A stretch of 64,000 nt of DNA from Spirulina subsalsa FACHB-351 (GTDB lineage: Bacteria > Cyanobacteriota > Cyanobacteriia > Cyanobacteriales > Spirulinaceae), in NCBI RefSeq assembly GCF_026130165.1, contig NZ_JAIHOM010000001.1, positions 1-64,000 of the forward strand, in the 5' to 3' direction. Numbering within the stretch: the stretch's first letter is position 1; the number at the start of each line of letters is the position of its first letter. The position numbers were made by a program, and so were the translations under genes. The notes beneath the pieces were generated by a model. The model saw only the letters and a list, made by a program, of their open reading frames with translations. It ran no database searches and was not told the origin of the DNA. Below are positions 8,238 to 17,446 of this stretch, in pieces.

Positions 8238-8996
8238 TTAATCGTTTTCTAGAACTTGGTGAATACTTTCAACGACCTGCTCAATAAAGTCAACCGTATC
8301 ATTAGCCATTTCCGGATTGATTTCCCAGCGTCCTCCAATGCCAAAAGTTGGATCAATATCAGCTTCATGAGCAATTTTATTTCTACGGTCTACAATTAAA
8401 CTTAATTGTTGTTTAACCTCTTGTGTCTGCTTTCCCAAATGGGTTGCAACTTCGTCCCAAAGTTTTTTATCTGAAATCAGTCTAATGGCATCTGCTATTT
8501 TCTCCGGCTGTTGAAAACTTTGATATCCTAAGCGTACTCTAATTTCATCTTCCAGCCAACAATCTTGATTTAATCGACGGCTCAGACTGCTCGATAAAAT
8601 AGGGATAAAATCAGACACAGAATAGGATTGTTCTAAAAAATCAGAACCTTGATTTTCCCGAATTTCATCTTCTAACCAACTGGCAATATCTAGAGCAATT
8701 AATCTTTCTGTTCTTGCATTTCCTAGAGATACTTGAAAACGAGCAAAAGCCGAACTAGATTGATTCCTAGAAGAGATGGGTTCAGAGCGTTGACCTCTAT
8801 AAATCTCTAACATTCCCAGTGTTACAACTTCATGGACATAGTAATCTAAAGCACTGACGGTTAGAACTAAAGCAGCACGCAAAATATCTGATAAATCCAG
8901 AACCGCAGTGACCTGTGAACTCATAGAGTTATAAATAGAGATTAAATCTCGAACACGAGCAATACTAATTCTAAATTGTTCCACTGCTGAGTTCAT
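8238..8996 (-). CDS. HEPN-domain protein (RiboL-PSP-HEPN type), probable RNase
   Basis: The 252-residue helical protein carries the HEPN active-site pattern R-x4-H as RNKIAH (R205 to H210) near the C-terminus. Its N-terminal helix LVLTVSALDYYVHEV is typical of RiboL-PSP-HEPN proteins. HEPN proteins with this motif are usually ribonucleases of toxin-antitoxin, abortive infection or other defence systems. The segment WLEDEIR occurs twice (107-113 and 147-153). The gene lies 34 bp downstream of a ParA-like gene on the same strand if that gene ends at 9031, so the two form an operon. Both are AT-rich and lack HIP1 sites, unlike their flanks. Family assignment is likely; the toxin role is inference. 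Confidence 0.75.
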   Translation of the reverse strand: MNSAVEQFRISIARVRDLISIYNSMSSQVTAVLDLSDILRAALVLTVSALDYYVHEVVTLGMLEIYRGQRSEPISSRNQSSSAFARFQVSLGNARTERLIALDIASWLEDEIRENQGSDFLEQSYSVSDFIPILSSSLSRRLNQDCWLEDEIRVRLGYQSFQQPEKIADAIRLISDKKLWDEVATHLGKQTQEVKQQLSLIVDRRNKIAHEADIDPTFGIGGRWEINPEMANDTVDFIEQVVESIHQVLEND

Positions 8997-9030
8997 AACA
9001 TCAGATTTTAACCTTGAAGTGATAATAATT

Positions 9031-10098
9031 TTATGTAGTTAATGCTATAACTTTTTCAGCAAGTTCAGCAAAAATTCTCTTAAAGTATTGCTGTTTTTCT
9101 TCAGCCGTATCTAACACTTTACCGTACCATTTAGCAGAATTTAACTGCTCAGTAGTTAAAGCAAAAATCGGCGTGTTATACTCTTGTGATAAGGCAATTA
9201 AACTGTTGAAGTCGGGAATTTTTTGCAGGGTATAGCTTGGATAAACTTCAAGATTTTGGTACAGGGATTTATCTAAAATCATTCCTTTGCCATTTAAAGC
9301 CGGAATTAACTCATTCGATACATCAGTTTCAATTCTTTGAATCCATTTCTGAAAAGCAACTGTTTCTGTACCCTTACGCATCCGATAGTTTTGAATAATT
9401 GTCCCTAAAAAACGTGGGTTAATATCAGGGAATGGATAATTAGCATCTTTTAAGATTTGCTTTGAACTGGCATTTTTACCCCAATCAAACCATTTTGGTA
9501 AGATACGAGCTAAAGACTCAATTGCCATCACTGAAAAGAAATCAGCCGTTGTTGGAATAATAAAAAAGTCGCTAATTACTAACAAATTTTGGTTAATTGA
9601 ACTGAAACTAGGACTCATATCAATTAAAATATAATCTGCGTTAAATTTTTCGGCCGTTTTTTGTAATAAATAGTTGATAGAACCGGGTATATTTTTAAGT
9701 GCTTGAATCGACTCTGTAAGTTGTTGAGCAATCCCCAAGGTTACTTCATATTCTGCCAAGCCAACATGACCCGGTAACAAAAAGAGTCCATCTTGACCTA
9801 CTAAGGGAATACAATTGACGGCTTCAATTAGTTTTGGTTGAGATTCAAATGCCGAAGCTAGACCTGTTTTAATGTTAGAGTAAGTGGTATTATTATAAAA
9901 CTCCTCAATTGTTTCGTCTAGATCGTTATCATTCTGGGGAATTGCCCCTAAAGCCATACCTGTTAAATTACACTGTGGGTCAGTGTCTACTAGAATGACT
10001 TTTTTGCCTTTTGATGCCAACATCCAGCCAAGATTGAAAGTAGTTGTGGTTTTACTCACTCCACCTTTATGATTAAAGAGGGCAATTTTTTGAGCCAT
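9031..10098 (-). CDS. ParA/MinD-type ATPase paired with a HEPN gene
   Basis: The N-terminus has the deviant Walker A motif KGGVSKTTTT (Ser instead of the common Gly), then VDTDPQCNLTG (A'/switch I) and ILIDMSPSF (Walker B). These define a ParA-family ATPase of about 355 residues. ATG 10098 (MAQKIALF) is the natural start, because the P-loop follows within ten residues as in the family; an upstream in-frame GTG at 10131 would add 11 residues. No ParB partner or parS-like array is visible. Instead the downstream neighbour is a HEPN nuclease, so a role in plasmid or chromosome segregation seems unlikely and a regulatory or sensing role in a two-gene defence module is possible. Confidence 0.85.
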   Translation of the reverse strand: MAQKIALFNHKGGVSKTTTTFNLGWMLASKGKKVILVDTDPQCNLTGMALGAIPQNDNDLDETIEEFYNNTTYSNIKTGLASAFESQPKLIEAVNCIPLVGQDGLFLLPGHVGLAEYEVTLGIAQQLTESIQALKNIPGSINYLLQKTAEKFNADYILIDMSPSFSSINQNLLVISDFFIIPTTADFFSVMAIESLARILPKWFDWGKNASSKQILKDANYPFPDINPRFLGTIIQNYRMRKGTETVAFQKWIQRIETDVSNELIPALNGKGMILDKSLYQNLEVYPSYTLQKIPDFNSLIALSQEYNTPIFALTTEQLNSAKWYGKVLDTAEEKQQYFKRIFAELAEKVIALTT

Positions 10099-10131
10099 TA
10101 TTTTATTGATCTCCCATAATTTATCCTCCAC

Positions 10132-10405
10132 TCTATTATAATTCTGACTTTAGAAGTTTTTATTGGTATAAATAAACTATCTAAACCCAGTCAATCACTA
10201 TTTTCGCTGCAAGAAAACCCACATCTTCTATAGCTAGTCCTAATGAGACGTGAACTCTGGGCTATTGTCCTATTTCGATTCTAGGCGAGCCTTTTTTGCC
10301 ACGACTCAGATAGGTTGGCTATGGATGTGGGATTATTAATATTTTCCCACCCGGACAGGAGGTGGGGAACTAGATCACTACTGCCGTTCAATCTATAACG
10401 GTTCC
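10132..10405. other. Intergenic region with inverted repeats at an accessory-module boundary
   Basis: This gap holds the ParA promoter side and the ilvB 3' end. CCCACATC (10208-10215) and GATGTGGG (10324-10331) form an 8-bp inverted pair about 125 bp apart, with looser similarity continuing inward. A second hairpin, CCCACC...GGTGGG, lies at about 10346-10366. I see no gene and no tRNA. These could mark the edge of the transferred segment, or serve as the ilvB terminator, although no T-tract follows. Confidence 0.35.
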
Positions 10406-12172
10406 CTAACTTTGTACCTGCCCAGAGCGAGGATGTAAGCCAATCATGTCACTATTACTATGACCCGGGGCAACCATAGGATAACAGTCTTCCGTGCGAT
10501 TGACGCGGACATCTAAGATGACCGGACCATCATGGGCTAACATTTCGGCGATCGCACCGTTTAACTCCTCCCGCTCCGTGACCGTAATCCCCTTAATCCC
10601 CTGATAGACTTCCGCCAACTTAGCAAACTGGGGCATCCCCATTTCCAAATTCGTCGCCTCGTAGCGATCGCCATAAAACATATGCTGCCATTGACGCACC
10701 ATCCCCAGCCAACCATTATTCAAAATGACCACCTTCACCCCGATATTGTACTGAGACAAAGTACCCACTTCCTGCATATTCATCTGAAAACTGCCATCCC
10801 CACTAATACAAATCACAGGATCATTCGGGAACGCCATTTTCACCCCCATTGCAGCCGGGAGTCCATAGCCCATAGTCCCCAGCCCACCGCTAGACATCCA
10901 GTGACGAGGTTTAGTATTCAAAAACTGAGCCGACCACATTTGATGCTGTCCCACATCGGTCGTGTAATAAGCATCAGGACATTGACGAGTTAAAGCCACA
11001 ATCACCTCTTGAGGGGATAAAATTCCCGTAGGGTGGGGAACTTCCAGAGGATATTCCGCCTCTAATTCCGCAATGCGCCCCAGCCAAGCTTGAGTTTGGG
11101 AGTCTTCTAACTCAATTTGTTGCTTTGCCACCTCATCCAACAGTTGAACCAACACCTCCCGCACATCCCCCACAATCGGCACATCAGGAGTGCGATTCTT
11201 GCCCATTTCCGCCGGGTCAATATCCACATGAATCACCTGGGCATCCCGAGCAAAATTTTCCTGTTGACTGGCCACCCGGTCATCAAAGCGAGAACCTAGG
11301 GCAATCAATAAATCACATTCTCCCACGGCAAAATTGGCGTAGGCCGTGCCGTGCATCCCCAACATTCCCAAAGCCAAGGGGTGAGATTCATCCATAATCC
11401 CCTTACCCATCAACGTTGTAGTCACGGGGATATGGAAATGTTCCGCCAACTGTTTCACCTGAGCATGGGCTTCTGCGGCGATCGCACCTCCACCCACATA
11501 CAACAGAGGCCGCTTACTAGCACAAATCAACTCTAACGCCCGTCTCACCTGCCGGACATTCCCCCTCACCGTGGGACGATAACCCGTCAACTGAACCACC
11601 CCCGGATCAATGGGCGTATAATCAAACTCCTCCGTTCCCACATCCTTGGGAAAATCAATCAACACCGGCCCCGGTCTACCACTACTCGCAATATGGAACG
11701 CTTCCGCCACAATGCGGGGAATTTCCGCCGCGTGTTGCACCATATAAGAATGCTTCACAATGGGGATGGTAATGCCGAAAATATCAATTTCCTGAAACCC
11801 ATCAGTTCCCAACAAAGCTCGCGGCACCTGTCCCGTCACAGCCACCATCGGCACAGAATCCATCATTGCCGTTGCTAAACCTGTGACCAAATTAGTCGCC
11901 CCGGGACCCGACGTGGCGAAACACACCCCCACCTGCCCCGTAGCGCGGGCATAACCATCCGCCGCATGAGCCGCGCCCTGTTCATGGCGGACTAAAATAT
12001 GCTGTAAACCGCCCTCCGCCTCGACGCGATACATTTCATCATAAACGGGTAGAATTGCACCCCCGGGATAACCGAAAATATGTTTTACGCCATGCCGTTT
12101 CAAGCTATCAATGAGGGCAAAGGCTCCGGTAACTCGTTTCATGATCTTCTCCGTGGGGGGTTGTGGTAACAT
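10406..12172 (-). CDS. ilvB: Acetolactate synthase, large (catalytic) subunit
   Basis: Condenses two pyruvates, or pyruvate and 2-oxobutyrate, in branched-chain amino acid synthesis, using thiamine diphosphate. The catalytic glutamate is E64 in [14 protein letters not shown]. The ThDP/metal motif begins GDGSFQMN and ends with [11 protein letters not shown]. The FAD-binding region ([21 protein letters not shown]) is present. Length is 588, as expected. ATG 12172 has a strong ribosome-binding site, AGGAGGTAGAA, directly upstream and is preferred over the internal ATG at residue 11. The regulatory small subunit gene (ilvH/ilvN) is not adjacent, as is common in cyanobacteria. Confidence 0.96.
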   Translation of the reverse strand: MLPQPPTEKIMKRVTGAFALIDSLKRHGVKHIFGYPGGAILPVYDEMYRVEAEGGLQHILVRHEQGAAHAADGYARATGQVGVCFATSGPGATNLVTGLATAMMDSVPMVAVTGQVPRALLGTDGFQEIDIFGITIPIVKHSYMVQHAAEIPRIVAEAFHIASSGRPGPVLIDFPKDVGTEEFDYTPIDPGVVQLTGYRPTVRGNVRQVRRALELICASKRPLLYVGGGAIAAEAHAQVKQLAEHFHIPVTTTLMGKGIMDESHPLALGMLGMHGTAYANFAVGECDLLIALGSRFDDRVASQQENFARDAQVIHVDIDPAEMGKNRTPDVPIVGDVREVLVQLLDEVAKQQIELEDSQTQAWLGRIAELEAEYPLEVPHPTGILSPQEVIVALTRQCPDAYYTTDVGQHQMWSAQFLNTKPRHWMSSGGLGTMGYGLPAAMGVKMAFPNDPVICISGDGSFQMNMQEVGTLSQYNIGVKVVILNNGWLGMVRQWQHMFYGDRYEATNLEMGMPQFAKLAEVYQGIKGITVTEREELNGAIAEMLAHDGPVILDVRVNRTEDCYPMVAPGHSNSDMIGLHPRSGQVQS

Positions 12173-12294
12173 TTCTACCTCCTAAACAACGTATCTCACG
12201 GTCATCTGAATTCATTCAGACCCTCCAATGGGATACACCTTGTATTCTACGGATGGATTCAGAAAATCTCGGGTTCTTTAATAATCATTTCCCC

Positions 12295-13287
12295 TCAATC
12301 AGAACAAAGGGGTGCAGCGCTTGTGTCTCTATTGACACAAAGACTGTTCCAGAGCAGTTGAGCAATGCGTTGATTCCCCAACGCCGTCAGATGTACACTA
12401 TCGCGAAAATACAGACTCACTTGCTCCGGGGGAAGTTGACCCCAATCCTCATGGGTATCAATCAACCCCACATCCTGAGCCGTCAGAAACTCCACAAAGG
12501 GGGGTTTATAGGTGGGAGTGCTAGGTTGGGGCAAGACATCCACCCAATCCGGCGTATAGAGTACCAAAACCGGGATATTCTCCTGTTGAGCGAGATTCAG
12601 CAGGGTTTGCAAATCTCCGAGATTCTCCTCAAATTGTTGCTGAGGGGGGAGGGTAGTGGCGGGAATTTCGCTCGTGGGAGCAAACCAGCCCAATTGCAGC
12701 AAGAGATGGGGCATTAGGTAACGGGTGATCAATTCCTGAAGGGCGAGGAGGGGTTTTTGGGTGGGGTAGTTAGGATCCGAACCAATGCGATCGCCCGTGC
12801 TAGTCGGTTGAATCAGATCATGAGTCCCGATTTGTAAGATCAACAGGTCACTATCGAGGAAGCCAAACCGTTGAACATAGCCCAATTGATTCCCAATCCC
12901 CCAAGACCCCGCCGAAGCATTCAACACCTCCGCCCGGATGCCCGCTTGGTCAAATTTAGCTTGTAACTGCCCCGAAATCGTTTCCCCTTGGTCTAGAATC
13001 GCGCCCCCATTGAGGACAGAATCCCCAATCATCAGGATGCGGAGAGTATCAGGCGGCTTTTGGGGGGTGATAGGATTAGACCGTTGGGAATATTGGTTAT
13101 AGATAATTTGGTTGCCAAAGCGTTGTAGATTCTGGTTCGGTTGGAAGCGATACCCCATGAGGGAATCCGCCTGACTCAGGGGGGGACTCCCTAACCCCAC
13201 CGTCACCCTTAAAGCTACTTCACAGGCGATCAAAACCCCCAAGGGAAAACCAACTCGCCAATAGTATTTTTTACGCTGACCCGTCAT
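12295..13287 (-). CDS. Membrane-anchored SGNH/GDSL hydrolase
   Basis: After a short basic N-terminus comes one membrane segment (FPLGVLIACEVALRV). The SGNH fold follows: block I MIGDSVLNGG with the nucleophile Ser, a block III-like GTHDL where Asn is replaced by His, and block V DSVHLTALG with the catalytic Asp and His. Such proteins are extracytoplasmic esterases, often acting on O-acetyl groups of polysaccharides; the substrate here is unknown. ATG 13287 is chosen; a TTG at 13302 would overlap the divergent ATPase gene. The space to that gene is under 10 bp, so promoters must lie inside the opposing coding regions or the genes share a very compact control region. Confidence 0.82.
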   Translation of the reverse strand: MTGQRKKYYWRVGFPLGVLIACEVALRVTVGLGSPPLSQADSLMGYRFQPNQNLQRFGNQIIYNQYSQRSNPITPQKPPDTLRILMIGDSVLNGGAILDQGETISGQLQAKFDQAGIRAEVLNASAGSWGIGNQLGYVQRFGFLDSDLLILQIGTHDLIQPTSTGDRIGSDPNYPTQKPLLALQELITRYLMPHLLLQLGWFAPTSEIPATTLPPQQQFEENLGDLQTLLNLAQQENIPVLVLYTPDWVDVLPQPSTPTYKPPFVEFLTAQDVGLIDTHEDWGQLPPEQVSLYFRDSVHLTALGNQRIAQLLWNSLCVNRDTSAAPLCSD

Positions 13288-13296
13288 ATTACTGTT

Positions 13297-15690
13297 ATGC
13301 AACTTGTCTCCAAACCTTTCCTCGGTCAGGCCACGCCAACAGAAACCCGACCTCTGACCACCGCGACTCTAGATGTTGCCGGGATGAAATGTGCAGGCTG
13401 TGTAAATGCCGTTGAACGACAATTAACCCAACAGGGGGGAGTCGTGTCCGCCCAAGTCAATTTAATCACCCAAGTGGCCGTTATCCAGTATGACCCCCAA
13501 ACGGTTCAACCGGAGAGTCTCGCCCAAACTCTCACAGCCCGGGGTTTTCCCAGTCAACTCCGGGCGGGGGAAGCCCAGACTCTGCCCAACTGGTCAGAAC
13601 GTCGCCAAGAGGAACAACGGCAACAAGTCCAACGACTGATCACGGCCGCCCTGTTATTATTCTTTTCGGCTTTGGGCCATTTAGACCACTGGGGCGGGCC
13701 CCGTCTCCCGGTGATTAGTGATATTGGCTTTCATTGGGCGTTGGCTACGTTGGCTTTGTTCATTCCGGGGCGAGAAATTATTCTCGATGGCGCAAGGGGT
13801 TTGTGGTATCGAATGCCCAATATGAATACTCTAGTGGGTTTGGGAACGTTAAGTGCTTATACGGCCAGTTGTGTGGCCTTGGCCTTTCCCCAGTTGAACT
13901 GGGAATGCTTTTTTGATGAACCTGTGATGCTGTTGGGCTTTATTTTTCTGGGGCGTACCTTGGAAGGGAATGCCCGCGGCCGGGCGGCGGCGGCCTTGGA
14001 ACAGTTGATGGCGCTTCAGCCTCGGGTGGCGCGTTTGGTGGCTGATGGCCAGAGTCCCGAGGAGGGGGGGATTGAAATTCCGGTGGAGTTGGTGCGCGTC
14101 GGGGAATGGGTGCAGGTGTTGCCGGGGGAAAAGATCCCGGTGGATGGGGAAATTGTCCTAGGACAAACGACGCTGGATGAGTCAATGTTGACGGGGGAAG
14201 GGACTCCGGTATTTAAGACCGTGGGGGCGAAGGTGGCGGCTGGGACGTTGAATTTATCCGGTGCGATCGCCCTCCGTGTGACTCAAATCGGCTCAGATAC
14301 CGCTCTGGCCAAGATTATCGCCTCGGTGGAAGCGGCTCAAACTCGTAAGGCCCCGGTGCAGAAGTTGGTGGATACGGTGGCGGGCTATTTCGCCTATGGG
14401 GTGATGGCCCTGGCCGCCCTTACCTTCCTGTTTTGGAGCCAGTGGGGAACCCAACTCTGGCCTCAAGTCTTAACCTCTGTAACTCACAGTATGCCGGGGA
14501 TGGATGGGATGACTATGACCTCCCCGGTGTTGTTGAGTTTGAAGTTAGCGATCGCCGTTTTAGTTGTCGCCTGTCCCTGTGCCTTGGGATTAGCTACCCC
14601 CACGGCCATCTTAGTCGGCACCAGCTTAGGCGCGGAACGGGGGATTTTAATTAAGGGCGGTGATGTATTAGAACAGATGCACCTTCTTAAAACCGTCGTC
14701 TTTGATAAAACTGGCACCCTCACCGTCGGTCAACCGAAGGTGACAGATTGTTGTCCCTGGGGCCTCTATCAGCCCTCAGAACTGCTGCAACTGGCCGCTA
14801 GTGTCGAAAAGGGCAGCAACCACCCCCTCGCCACAGCCTTGGTCGCAGAAGCCCAAAAGCAGGAACTCCCATTATTAGCGGGGGAACATTTCCACACGGA
14901 AGCGGGTTTAGGGGTGGTGGCTCAAGTGATCTGGCAGGGTAGCCCCCAGAGGGTGTTATTGGGTAATCAGGCCTGGTTAGAACAGCATCAGATTCGGATT
15001 CCTCAAGAGGTGGAAGCCCAAGGGGAACACCTGGCCCAAGGGGGAAAAACCGTGATTTATTTAGCCGTGGGTTCGGAATATGGCGGTTTAATCGCCGTTG
15101 CCGATCAACTGCGCCCGGATGCCGCCCAGACAGTACAAGGGTTACAGGAGATGGGGTTAGAGGTGGTGTTATTAACAGGCGATCGCCCCACCGCCGCCCG
15201 TGCGATCGCCCAAAAATTAGACATTGAGCAAATCTACGCCCAAGTCTCCCCCTCCGCCAAAGCGGGCATTGTGCAAACCCTACAAAATTCCCCCACCACC
15301 GCCCCCGTGGCTATGGTGGGAGACGGGATTAATGATGCCCCCGCCCTCGCCCAGGCGGATGTGAGCATTGCCCTGCAAAGCGGCACAGAAATCGCCATGG
15401 AAACGGCCAGCATTATCCTCATGGCTTCCCAAGGAGTCGCCATTCCCCTGCACCCTGTATTAGAGGCCATTCAACTCAGTCAAGCCACATTTAAGAAAAT
15501 TCGCCAAAATCTATTTTGGGCTTTAAGCTACAATAGTTTGGCAATCCCCATCGCCGCAGGAGTCCTGCTGCCTAGTCAGGGGATCGCCCTCAGTCCTCCC
15601 CTTGCTGGAGGATTTATGGCACTGAGTTCTGTGTTAGTTGTCACCAACTCCTTGCTATTGCGCCGACATCGTTGGACTCCATCCCGTTAG
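13297..15690 (+). CDS. Copper-transporting P-type ATPase (P1B-1)
   Basis: N-terminal heavy-metal domain with GMKCAGC (C32, C35), then eight predicted membrane helices. The metal site in the membrane is CPC (426-428), which marks Cu+ transport. The phosphorylated aspartate is D470 in DKTGT, the P1B His-Pro is H509-P510, and the hinge GDGIND lies at 675-680. A loop before the CPC helix is rich in His and Met (HSMPGMDGMTM) and may bind copper. Length 797 is close to Synechocystis CtaA, which imports copper across the plasma membrane, but PacS (thylakoid) has the same motifs, so I leave the symbol open. No copper chaperone gene is adjacent. Confidence 0.93.
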   Translation: MQLVSKPFLGQATPTETRPLTTATLDVAGMKCAGCVNAVERQLTQQGGVVSAQVNLITQVAVIQYDPQTVQPESLAQTLTARGFPSQLRAGEAQTLPNWSERRQEEQRQQVQRLITAALLLFFSALGHLDHWGGPRLPVISDIGFHWALATLALFIPGREIILDGARGLWYRMPNMNTLVGLGTLSAYTASCVALAFPQLNWECFFDEPVMLLGFIFLGRTLEGNARGRAAAALEQLMALQPRVARLVADGQSPEEGGIEIPVELVRVGEWVQVLPGEKIPVDGEIVLGQTTLDESMLTGEGTPVFKTVGAKVAAGTLNLSGAIALRVTQIGSDTALAKIIASVEAAQTRKAPVQKLVDTVAGYFAYGVMALAALTFLFWSQWGTQLWPQVLTSVTHSMPGMDGMTMTSPVLLSLKLAIAVLVVACPCALGLATPTAILVGTSLGAERGILIKGGDVLEQMHLLKTVVFDKTGTLTVGQPKVTDCCPWGLYQPSELLQLAASVEKGSNHPLATALVAEAQKQELPLLAGEHFHTEAGLGVVAQVIWQGSPQRVLLGNQAWLEQHQIRIPQEVEAQGEHLAQGGKTVIYLAVGSEYGGLIAVADQLRPDAAQTVQGLQEMGLEVVLLTGDRPTAARAIAQKLDIEQIYAQVSPSAKAGIVQTLQNSPTTAPVAMVGDGINDAPALAQADVSIALQSGTEIAMETASIILMASQGVAIPLHPVLEAIQLSQATFKKIRQNLFWALSYNSLAIPIAAGVLLPSQGIALSPPLAGGFMALSSVLVVTNSLLLRRHRWTPSR

Positions 15691-16102
15691 CCCCCAATGG
15701 CTTCAGGCTTTGCCCTCAAACCGTCTTGATGCTCTGTCCTAGTGACTTAGAACCTGAGCCGTTTTCCAGAACGGCCAGTCTGAAGTAAAATAAAGGCGAA
15801 CCCAACCCGGTTTGATGTAGTGCGATCGCGCAGCGTGACCTTTCCTTGCCTTCGGAAGGCTTCGCCCAGGTCAGGCTTTGCCAACGGAACGCCACGCGAA
15901 AGCCTAGCATTCCCAAGGAAAGAAATCGCCCTCAATCAAATTTCAGAGGTTTAACGAGACTGAAGCCAAGGAATATGACAAAATAGAAGAACAAGTAACC
16001 ACTTAATAGATATCCATTTTTTTCTGGGCATTCTTGGTGAAAAAGTCACTTGGCTTTGTCCAAGTATTGATGCCAACACCCTAACCGCAAGAGCATTCAC
16101 TG
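15691..16102. repeat. Intergenic region with palindromic dispersed repeat
   Basis: Behind the ATPase lies a small hairpin (GCCGTT...AACGGC, about 15758-15775). From 15823 to 15905 there is a HIP1 site followed by GCCTTCGGAAGGC, a 13-base inverted repeat, and then GGCTTTGCCAACGGAACGCC. The second part recurs near 48178-48211 (CTTCGGAAGGCTTTGCCAAC). This is a short palindromic repeat of the kind scattered in cyanobacterial genomes. The last 150 bp should hold the promoter of the FHA gene. I see no gene. Confidence 0.6.
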
Positions 16103-16564
16103 ATGGCTGCAAAAACGGCAAAACTGCATCAAGAGCATTTATTGATCATCGAAGATGACAAAGGGAGGCGATCAGTCCCTCTGATTGAGGCCTCATACTC
16201 CATTGGTCGTGATCAAAGCTGTGATATTCGTCTGTCTTCACAGTTTGTCTCCCGTCGTCATGCGATCCTGAATCGACGATTACAGGCTGACGGCACATCC
16301 TTTTATGAGATCGTCGATGGAGACGAAAACGGCAAACGGAGTGTTAATGGACTGTTGATCAACGGCGTGAAACTGCAAGATCAGACCAATCACTCTTTAC
16401 AACATGGAGATGAGGTTGTTTTTGGTCCTCAAGTTTTCGCGATCTATCAAGTCCGACAACGAGGGGTCATGCCTAGTGCTTCTAATGATGATCCCTTTGA
16501 CATCACATTAATTGATCCAGCCATGATGATGGGTGATTTTGACGAATCTAGTCCCGATGAGTAG
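16103..16564 (+). CDS. FHA-domain protein
   Basis: A single forkhead-associated domain fills most of the 153 residues. Conserved positions are visible: SIGRDQSCDIRL, VSRRHA and NGLLINGVKL. FHA domains bind phosphothreonine peptides, so it probably acts as an adaptor in Ser/Thr kinase signalling. The C-terminal tail is acidic and disordered (DDPFDITLIDP, then MMGDFDESSPDE). No kinase lies nearby. A second FHA domain in this window is fused to an adenylate cyclase (35768-37432). Confidence 0.9.
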   Translation: MAAKTAKLHQEHLLIIEDDKGRRSVPLIEASYSIGRDQSCDIRLSSQFVSRRHAILNRRLQADGTSFYEIVDGDENGKRSVNGLLINGVKLQDQTNHSLQHGDEVVFGPQVFAIYQVRQRGVMPSASNDDPFDITLIDPAMMMGDFDESSPDE

Positions 16565-16768
16565 AATTGGGAGCGGTAGAAGATTCAACTCTAATAGGGA
16601 ATAGGGCATAGACCAAAACTCTTGCTAATTCCCGACTCTCCGGCCAGCAGACTTTCTCAGCAAGCCCAAGCTAACCCAACTTTTCTGGGCAGCCCCCCCA
16701 CCTCAATCAGTGGGGGCATTTCATGGCGCGACCCCCTCCTCCCGAGGGGGAGGTTAAGGGGGCCGCGA
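16565..16768. terminator. Intergenic region with two GC-rich hairpins
   Basis: After a GGGAATAG repeat remnant come two stems between convergent genes: CCCCCAC (16695-16701) with GTGGGGG (16710-16716), and CCCCCTC (16732-16738) with GAGGGGG (16744-16750). Neither has a clean T-tract. They probably block read-through between the FHA gene and the minus-strand gene that ends at 16769. Confidence 0.45.
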
Positions 16769-17128
16769 CTAGACTTGACGAGTGGGATCAGCCGTTTTAC
16801 GCAGTTTGCCTTGAGTTTGAGACTCGATAGCCTCTGTAACTTGATCAAACATTTCTCGACAATGATTTTGTGTTTGAAGAGGTAACTCTTCATTTTTGAT
16901 CACAAAATTCATATTGACCCCCTGATTAGTCGCACGACTGCGATCAATCAGTGCTTCAACTGTTACCAACTTAGCGAAGGAAACGCGCCCCGGGATTTCT
17001 CGTCCCATCATGTAATCACCTGTATCATAGATGATCTCAAAGTTACAGGAGCGCAGGACTTCACCGAGCATCGGAACGAGATGATCGAGGGGGCCGGGCA
17101 TATTGAATGAACAACTATAGCGAGCCAT
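16769..17128 (-). CDS. Conserved hypothetical cyanobacterial protein, 119 aa
   Basis: Starts MARYSCSFNMPGPLDHLVPM and has an alpha/beta pattern without signal peptide or membrane segment. I recognise no catalytic motif. The C-terminal third is helical (HCREMFDQVTEAIESQ). It is divergently transcribed from tmk with a 318-bp spacer. Codon use is like that of its neighbours, and the gene looks intact, but its function is unknown. Confidence 0.7.
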   Translation of the reverse strand: MARYSCSFNMPGPLDHLVPMLGEVLRSCNFEIIYDTGDYMMGREIPGRVSFAKLVTVEALIDRSRATNQGVNMNFVIKNEELPLQTQNHCREMFDQVTEAIESQTQGKLRKTADPTRQV

Positions 17129-17446
17129 ATCAAATATTCTCTTCTTTGACCCTAGACATCACATCGTTTAAACTCTTCCATCATATCGAACGAACCGAGA
17201 ACGTCACGGGAGGGGAAGGGTTTTTTTTACAAAAATGGGATGTCCTTTACACATTTGACCCCTTATTTCAGGGGAAATCTTGACCCGTCCGGACAAAAAA
17301 TTGACGGCAATCAAATCCACCCAAACTCAGAACCAACTGGACTTCAAGACGATGTGTCCTTGGCCTAAATCTCGGCCATATTTTAAGTTTGAGGGAAAGT
17401 TAGGAAAATTTGGGAAAAATTAAAGTCGTTTACCCGCCCAACTATC
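17129..17446. other. Divergent promoter region upstream of tmk
   Basis: The 318-bp gap between divergent genes holds a run of eight Ts (about 17221-17228), a small inverted pair around CCCCTTATTTCAGGGG and an AT-rich stretch just before tmk. No operator that I can name and no gene. Confidence 0.45.

Noticed and set aside
9031-10098. Chromosome or plasmid partition locus
   Set aside because: ParA is present but there is no ParB gene and no iterated parS-like sites; the neighbour is a HEPN nuclease.
10200-10400. tRNA gene as integration site of the ParA-HEPN module
   Set aside because: No T-loop GTTCRANTC or cloverleaf could be formed in the gap.
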